The notes under the pieces are model-generated. The model made no database searches. It worked only from the letters and a program-made list of their open reading frames with translations, and was not told where the DNA came from. This document shows positions 59,651 to 64,000 of a stretch of DNA of 64,000 nucleotides, piece after piece. The DNA comes from an uncultured Acetatifactor sp. (GTDB lineage: Bacteria > Bacillota > Clostridia > Lachnospirales > Lachnospiraceae): assembly GCA_910577665.1 (NCBI GenBank), contig CAJTOJ010000003.1, forward strand, positions 120,852 to 184,851, read 5' to 3'. The stretch's first letter is position 1. Each line of letters opens with the position of its first letter. The translations under genes and the position numbers were made by a program.

Positions 59651-60755
59651 CTTTCATCCTTCTCCTTTCTTCCTGCCGGATTCCCACAACTGCCGATGTC
59701 AGTGCCATACATACAAACAGACCGGAAAGCGCTGTGAGAAGCGCATACATTTTTGGCCCTGCTGCCAGGGATACGAGGACCGGTACCAAAGCCCCTGCAA
59801 AATGCCCTATATTCTCCGATAAGGTCATATTACATGTCCTATCTTTTTCCGTCAGACGCCCGATGCAGAACACACTTCCGCCTCCCAGGCCTGTCAGCAT
59901 CCACGCCCAAAACCCCATGGTGAGATTCCCTGTCAAAAATGCCGCCGTCAATCCTCCCATCACAACTGCCAAAAGCAAATGGCCTATCAGGAACAGGATT
60001 CTTGGATTGTATTCCTTCTTCTTATCGGCAGCCAGACCGGGCAGCAGATATACCACCCATGTCAATGCATACAGCGCCGCGCCAAGGTATGGATTGTGAG
60101 TCAGTCCCAATACCGCCAACAGCATACTATAGGTGTACACAAAATAGTGCATCTGGTGAAAAATCATCGTCACCGACACCCCTTTTCCTGTTGTGGCCCT
60201 CCGTGATATGGCTTCCCCCGGTGTTGTTTCCCTTGATGCGGTTTCCCCCGGTATGGTTTCCCTTGATACGCCTTCCTGTGATATGGTTTTCCCTAATATA
60301 GCTTCCTCTGCCACGTCCCTGCCCTCCCGGCTTCCCATTACAGCCCCCAAATGGAGAATCGCACATAAAAGCATCATTTCCCGGGGATATATGGTCATAA
60401 GCGGTGCCAGAAGGAATCCCCCTATGCGAAACATACGCTTCAGCCAGGTTGGGCAGGAGCCCTTTTGCCACGCCCTCGCTGCCTGGATGCCAAGAGAGGA
60501 CAATACCACTTGAAGCGCCAGGATCACAGAATTGTCCCAATACAGATTCACAAGGCCCAGGCATACATTCAAGATACCCAGTGCCTGGAGCAGATACCAT
60601 TTGATTTTCCCTGGGAAAAACAGCAGGTTCCCCAACTGATACATACTTCCCATCAGCAAAATCTCCCACATAGGCTTTCCCGCAGCATACACCCTTAAAA
60701 TTACGCCTATTTCCAATACTCCTGACAACAGGCTGAGCAGTAAAAACAGAAACAT
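59631..60755 (-). CDS. MFS-like membrane transporter with repeat-expanded loop
   Basis: 374 aa with about ten or eleven hydrophobic helices in two halves. A cytosolic loop between the halves (about 145-192) contains a tandem repeat rich in Ser/Thr/Glu/Gly (GETASRETTP, GEAISRRATT). The overall pattern is that of a small MFS permease, though I could not see all signature motifs, so the family call is moderate. GGAGG is ten bases before the ATG. It lies between two radical SAM genes and could export their product; this is inference. Confidence 0.7.
   Translation of the reverse strand: MFLFLLLSLLSGVLEIGVILRVYAAGKPMWEILLMGSMYQLGNLLFFPGKIKWYLLQALGILNVCLGLVNLYWDNSVILALQVVLSSLGIQAARAWQKGSCPTWLKRMFRIGGFLLAPLMTIYPREMMLLCAILHLGAVMGSREGRDVAEEAILGKTISQEGVSRETIPGETASRETTPGEAISRRATTGKGVSVTMIFHQMHYFVYTYSMLLAVLGLTHNPYLGAALYALTWVVYLLPGLAADKKKEYNPRILFLIGHLLLAVVMGGLTAAFLTGNLTMGFWAWMLTGLGGGSVFCIGRLTEKDRTCNMTLSENIGHFAGALVPVLVSLAAGPKMYALLTALSGLFVCMALTSAVVGIRQEERRRMKDGQEGQ
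60182..60300. repeat. In-frame tandem repeat (15/30-base units) in transporter gene
   Basis: Units of 30 bases with a 15-base sub-period, for example GTTTCCCTTGAT repeated with substitutions. They encode about four repeats of the type G(E/K)xxSRExTP. Confidence 0.8.
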
Positions 60756-60812
60756 ACGGACAACACCTCCCTATCCTTCCTACGGTATCACACGTACCAA
60801 TGCGCTTTCCTG

Positions 60813-61745
60813 TCAAGCTGCACCCAGTTCACAGCCATGACGACACTTCATCCAATATGCTGCCTTCTCCCCCTGGAGGATATCAACCAGACTCTGCTGA
60901 CGCAGGTTCCCCAGTTCGTACTTGGCATCCACAATCCTCGTTCCCGCATCCACTGCCCAGAAACAGGAGGTTACAGTCCCATTGGGCATGATGCCAATGG
61001 ATTTTTTGACACAGCGGCATTCCGTACTGTACTTTTTATGGCCTTTCATGGTATAGTGAAAATCAATTGCAGGCTTGCTGTTGTCAGGGTTGGCCTCTCC
61101 CATTTCTGTAATAAACCGCACTGCCCATGCCTCTTCCTCCTGGCTGATTCTCTCCTGGGGATATGCCGCACCGCGCCCGGAAGGATAGAAGCGAAGGATG
61201 CTCCAGCAATCCACCCCGTGGCGGCAGAGCCAGTCATAAAGGGAACGGAGATTTTCTTCCTTACAGTTGGAATGTGCCAGCACTGTCTGAATCCCCGTAG
61301 CAATACCGTATTTTTTCAGAAAAGGAACTGCCTTGGCTGCAGCAAGGGAATACCCTTCCGGGCGCAGCGCATATTTACTTCCCGGCACCGTGTCCATGGT
61401 CATTTCGCAGTCGGAAATGCATCCTGCCAGACGCCTGGCCATGTCATCCCCAATCCGATACCCGGAGGAACTGATGCCTATATTTTCGCGCCCCAGCAGC
61501 CTGGCCGCATATTCCATCACTTCCACATGATCCAGATCCGTAAAGATTTCACCACCGGAAAAGTCAACCCGCACCTGGCGTATCTCCTGCGCCTCGGCGA
61601 TCTTCTCCACAATCCGCTTCTTTTCTGCAAGCGTCAGTTCATCCCTGCAGCCCTCCCTACAGGACGTGGCCCCCATGCAACAGATCGGGCAATCCCATGG
61701 ACACTGATATGTTATGTCATAGATAACCGAAAGTTTATTCCCCAT
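60813..61745 (-). CDS. Radical SAM protein with SPASM/twitch-like C terminus
   Basis: 310 aa. The [4Fe-4S] motif is C15-PWD-C19-PI-C22, followed by another Cys; the GGE motif is in VDFSGGEIF around 65. The C-terminal part has more Cys in the pattern of a short SPASM/twitch domain: CRCVKKSIGIMPNGTVTSCFW around 245-265 and MKCRHGCELG at the end. Such enzymes modify peptides or small metabolites. AGGAGG lies before the ATG. It is the first gene of the leftward cluster and divergent from the WYL regulator. No precursor peptide gene was found beside it. Confidence 0.88.
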   Translation of the reverse strand: MGNKLSVIYDITYQCPWDCPICCMGATSCREGCRDELTLAEKKRIVEKIAEAQEIRQVRVDFSGGEIFTDLDHVEVMEYAARLLGRENIGISSSGYRIGDDMARRLAGCISDCEMTMDTVPGSKYALRPEGYSLAAAKAVPFLKKYGIATGIQTVLAHSNCKEENLRSLYDWLCRHGVDCWSILRFYPSGRGAAYPQERISQEEEAWAVRFITEMGEANPDNSKPAIDFHYTMKGHKKYSTECRCVKKSIGIMPNGTVTSCFWAVDAGTRIVDAKYELGNLRQQSLVDILQGEKAAYWMKCRHGCELGAA

Positions 61746-61788
61746 TACATACCCCTCCTTGTCATTTTATCTGTGCTTTACTCCTTCC

Positions 61789-61830
61789 ATTATAAGCATT
61801 GACACAGGGGAAAGAAATGTACGGCGTACA
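61789..61830 (-). promoter_or_regulatory. Promoter region of radical SAM cluster with palindromic operator
   Basis: A leftward TATAAT (61794-61789) lacks a good -35. Upstream is the 13-base palindrome TGTACG-G-CGTACA (61818-61830), placed where an activator or repressor would act. Confidence 0.5.
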
Positions 61831-61834
61831 CTTA

Positions 61835-61923
61835 TTTTGTAATGTTATTTGTACCATATTTTCCTATTTTTAGGCTTTTTTTCCAAAAGAACTATTGATT
61901 TTTGTAATGTCTTATATTACAAT
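61835..61923 (+). promoter_or_regulatory. WYL regulator promoter with repeated binding-site-like motifs
   Basis: TTGATT (61895-61900), 17 bases, TACAAT (61918-61923). The motif TTTTGTAATGT occurs at 61835-61845 and again at 61900-61910, where it continues into an inverted repeat TTGTAAT-N7-ATTACAA (61902-61922) overlapping the spacer and -10. The arrangement suggests autoregulation by the WYL protein. Confidence 0.6.
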
Positions 61924-61958
61924 CAATACAAATCATCCAATTTGAAAGGAAGAATCGT

Positions 61959-63002
61959 ATGAGCTTTTCCGTTCACAACCAGCAGCGTATCGCACTATCG
62001 CGTTTTGCACTAACCATCCTGGAAAATGACTGCATGCTATTTGGCTGTGTTGACAGGACAAACAGCAAGCCATCCAGACACAAATTTATTAACAGGATTT
62101 TCTGTAACTTTTATGACCGCGCAGACGCCAGTATAGAAATGCGCCTGGCTGAGACAAGGGACACCTATCAAGGCTTAAAGCCCAAAAAGTGGACAAAGGA
62201 AGCAGATGATTTCTTGAACAGTGTCCTGGAGAAAAAAGAGGAAGAACTGACTCAGAAAATGGAAGCCCTGCTTTCTGCAGACTGTGTTACCACAAGTGAC
62301 GTGATCAGCTTGAACAAGGAAACGATAAATATCCTGGAGCATTCCAGGGAAGATATCTTCTACCCAAAAGGTCCTTCTAAATACATCCGTGCCATCCTGG
62401 AAGAGTATGCTCTTCTGGATGCCCTGATGCGGGAAAAAATGTATTTCCGCGAGAACATTGAGAAACTGGAACATTTCGCCCACAACAGGGCAGTGGTGGG
62501 AATTACACTTTCCGGCCGTTCCAGGTTCCATCAAGTCATACCTGTTTTGATCAGACCAGATGTATATCAAACCCATCTATACCTGGCCGGCCTTTCCAGA
62601 GGAGCAGGTGCGGAGGGGAGACCTGTCTCTTATCGGATTGACCACATTGATTCCATACAATGTATCCGTCCGGAATCCATGTTCCCCCTCGCTACAGATG
62701 ACCTGGAAAAAGCAATTAGTCAACGGGGCATACAGTACCTCACTGGTGTCAAAAGCCGCATACGCATTCTCCTAAGCCCGGAAGGAATCCGGAAATACCA
62801 GCAGTATACTTATCAGAGGCCCTCCTATTCCTCCATAGAGGGCGATGCAAAGAATATCTATGTATTCAATATCTCCGAATACCAGGCACAAGTATACTTT
62901 TTTAAATTTGGCGCTGACGCTGTCGTCCTGGAACCTAAGTCCCTGAGACAGACTTTTTGTCGCTTATATAAGAAAGCACTGTCAAAATATGAATCCTCAT
63001 GA
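61959..63002 (+). CDS. WYL-domain transcription regulator
   Basis: 347 aa. WYL proteins sense a ligand, often nucleic acid or nucleotide, and control DNA-damage or defence genes in several bacteria. The N-terminal about 170 residues are helical and have no clear HTH that I can place. A WYL domain (about 178-236: VIPVLIRPDVYQTHLYLAGLS, YRIDHIDSIQCI) and the WCX extension (about 262-343: RIRILLSPEGI, KFGADAVVLEPKSLRQTFCRLY) are clear. GGAAG lies before the ATG. It is divergent from the radical SAM gene, which makes it the likely regulator of this cluster. Confidence 0.88.
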   Translation: MSFSVHNQQRIALSRFALTILENDCMLFGCVDRTNSKPSRHKFINRIFCNFYDRADASIEMRLAETRDTYQGLKPKKWTKEADDFLNSVLEKKEEELTQKMEALLSADCVTTSDVISLNKETINILEHSREDIFYPKGPSKYIRAILEEYALLDALMREKMYFRENIEKLEHFAHNRAVVGITLSGRSRFHQVIPVLIRPDVYQTHLYLAGLSRGAGAEGRPVSYRIDHIDSIQCIRPESMFPLATDDLEKAISQRGIQYLTGVKSRIRILLSPEGIRKYQQYTYQRPSYSSIEGDAKNIYVFNISEYQAQVYFFKFGADAVVLEPKSLRQTFCRLYKKALSKYESS

Positions 63003-63003
63003 C

Positions 63004-63015
63004 AGTTCAGCCAGT
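63004..63015. repeat. End fragment of the inverted-repeat element
   Basis: AGTTCAGCCAGT matches the left end of the copies at 34066 and 54067. Only this short end is seen, right after the WYL stop codon. Confidence 0.35.
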
Positions 63016-63127
63016 CCATGTGAACGGCAGGAAACCATCTCCACTCCATACCCCTCCGGATTCATTCCAATCCCTTATGCGCTTTCACGCAGAAACAATA
63101 GATAAAGAACACTGCTCTCGCGTCCTT

Positions 63128-63529
63128 CTATCCTTGTAGCACAATCACCAGCGCCAGCGCCACAATACCTGCCATCAGAACCAGCGAAACTTTGACCGGA
63201 GAACGCTCCCCGCTTTTCCAGTCAGAAAACAGGCCGTTATCGTCATCATCCATACAGTATTTCCCGTTTCGGTTCCAATGTATAAAATGGTAGATTGCGG
63301 AAACAAAGTCTATGACTCCGATGAGCAGAACAGGATTACGCACATAGAAAATGACCATGCCCAAAGGGATTTGATCCCCACTTATCCCTAACATAACGCT
63401 TCCCCATATCAAGCGGATCACTGTCAAGATGACAGCAACCAGCACACAGACCAGGGCTGCGGCTGTGTATTGCTTTGCTTTCTGCTTTTCGCCGGTATCC
63501 TGTTTTTGCGGAAACCTGTTGTTCACCAT
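63128..63529 (-). CDS. Small membrane protein of unknown function
   Basis: 133 aa. A polar start (NNRFPQKQDTGEKQK) and three hydrophobic segments (about 20-42, 52-75 and 112-131). Between the last two is an acidic cytosolic or external loop (CMDDDDNGLFSDWKSGERS). GGAGG is before the ATG at 63529. It stands alone on the - strand. No family recognised. Confidence 0.75.
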   Translation of the reverse strand: MVNNRFPQKQDTGEKQKAKQYTAAALVCVLVAVILTVIRLIWGSVMLGISGDQIPLGMVIFYVRNPVLLIGVIDFVSAIYHFIHWNRNGKYCMDDDDNGLFSDWKSGERSPVKVSLVLMAGIVALALVIVLQG

Positions 63530-63745
63530 TTATTCCTCCGCTGATTATTGTTCCGTGGTGCATTATTTTATTCGCATCAATTTGTACTTTTTTCATCAAA
63601 ATAAAAAGGGACATTCTCTATCAGCACGTGTCTCTCCTTCTATTTTTCTGCCCTTTAGAATATCTACCCTTTAGAAAAATTCTTCTGCTCTCCAGAAAAT
63701 GATGCGGTATCCCAGACACTTAATTTTTCCGAAAACACATATATT

Positions 63746-64000
63746 TTAGCCTCCCCTCTCATACTCCTCCACCTTGGGATCCACAATATCTGTTGTCCGC
63801 ACCCATTCCTTGGTCCCCTCCACCTTCACCGCCGCCTGGGTGTGCTTCGCCAAAAACCGCGTCAGCGGATACACATCAATCCAAATCTCATTATTCCCCT
63901 CCTTCTGCGACTCATCAAAAATCAGCTGCAGTCCCCAGTGGAGATGCACCACCTCGATATTGTTCACATTCTCCTTGGCGCTATAGCCGGTATGGCCCAT
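63746..64000 (-). CDS. M23-type peptidase, C-terminal part (cut by window edge)
   Basis: 84 residues are visible; the gene extends beyond the right edge. VHLHWGLQLIFDESQ contains the HxH-type zinc motif typical of LytM/M23 peptidoglycan peptidases of clostridial sporulation and cell-wall proteins. About 50 residues follow, with IWIDVYPLTRFLAKH. The N-terminal membrane anchor or other parts cannot be seen. An AT-rich gap of 216 bases with no recognisable feature separates it from the small membrane protein gene. Confidence 0.8.
   Translation of the reverse strand: MGHTGYSAKENVNNIEVVHLHWGLQLIFDESQKEGNNEIWIDVYPLTRFLAKHTQAAVKVEGTKEWVRTTDIVDPKVEEYERGG

Noticed and set aside
61746..61958. RiPP precursor peptide gene beside the SPASM-type radical SAM gene
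   Set aside because: No open frame with SD is present in this intergenic region or in the other gaps of the cluster.
1..64000. CRISPR arrays, insertion sequences, prophage or tRNA/rRNA genes
   Set aside because: No regularly spaced repeats, transposase-like or phage-like proteins, or cloverleaf sequences were seen by eye; a dedicated scan could still find a small one.

Overview
The window looks like chromosome of an anaerobic, butyrate-forming gut Firmicute, most likely a Lachnospiraceae member (Clostridium cluster XIVa). This rests on a complete thl-crt-hbd-bcd-etfB-etfA operon, many carbohydrate ABC transporters with large solute-binding proteins, AraC/YesN-type regulators, EutS/EutP-type microcompartment proteins and AGGAGG ribosome binding sites throughout. 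No rRNA, tRNA, CRISPR array, insertion sequence or prophage gene was seen. The family assignment is inference.

Layout. 1-345: a leftward promoter and T-box leader whose regulated gene lies off the left edge. 347-8155: an unknown membrane protein, then the leftward butyryl-CoA operon with its promoter and terminator. 8500-16166: a small lipoprotein (+), a heterodimeric ABC exporter, a second lipoprotein and a LytTR response regulator with a GHKL sensor kinase (all -). 16171-32190: a ten-gene leftward operon with two solute-binding proteins, two permease pairs, a DUF5696-like protein, a Yip1-like membrane protein, a beta-propeller protein and a heparinase II/III-like enzyme. 32289-36544: a third binding protein, divergent from a membrane-anchored AraC regulator. 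36574-47979: GH31, GH43, GH88 and a second heparinase II/III-like enzyme in one operon, a second AraC regulator and a GH28-like protein. Together these suggest uptake and breakdown of a uronic-acid-containing polysaccharide, with lyase products finished by the GH88 hydrolase. No transporter ATPase is encoded here.

48112-54107: a satellite microcompartment operon (two EutS/PduU-like shell proteins plus a EutP-like GTPase, with no enzymes), a Rieske-type FAD oxidoreductase, a small phosphatase, a tiny membrane protein and a beta-lactamase-fold serine hydrolase. 54128-63002: the most unusual part. It has two different radical SAM proteins, an MFS-like transporter, a dihydroorotate-dehydrogenase-like flavoprotein with a four-cysteine tail, and a cytosolic histidine-kinase-like/receiver pair with its own promoter. 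A divergent WYL-domain regulator sits beside them, with palindromes at the promoters. I do not recognise this combination as a described system. The window ends with a small membrane protein and the C-terminal part of an M23 peptidase.

Three dispersed repeat families run through the window. The most striking is a short hairpin placed just upstream of the Shine-Dalgarno sequence of at least six unrelated genes, always in the same orientation to the gene. In addition, three unrelated proteins between 49.6 and 60.8 kb carry in-frame tandem repeats in loops or linkers.
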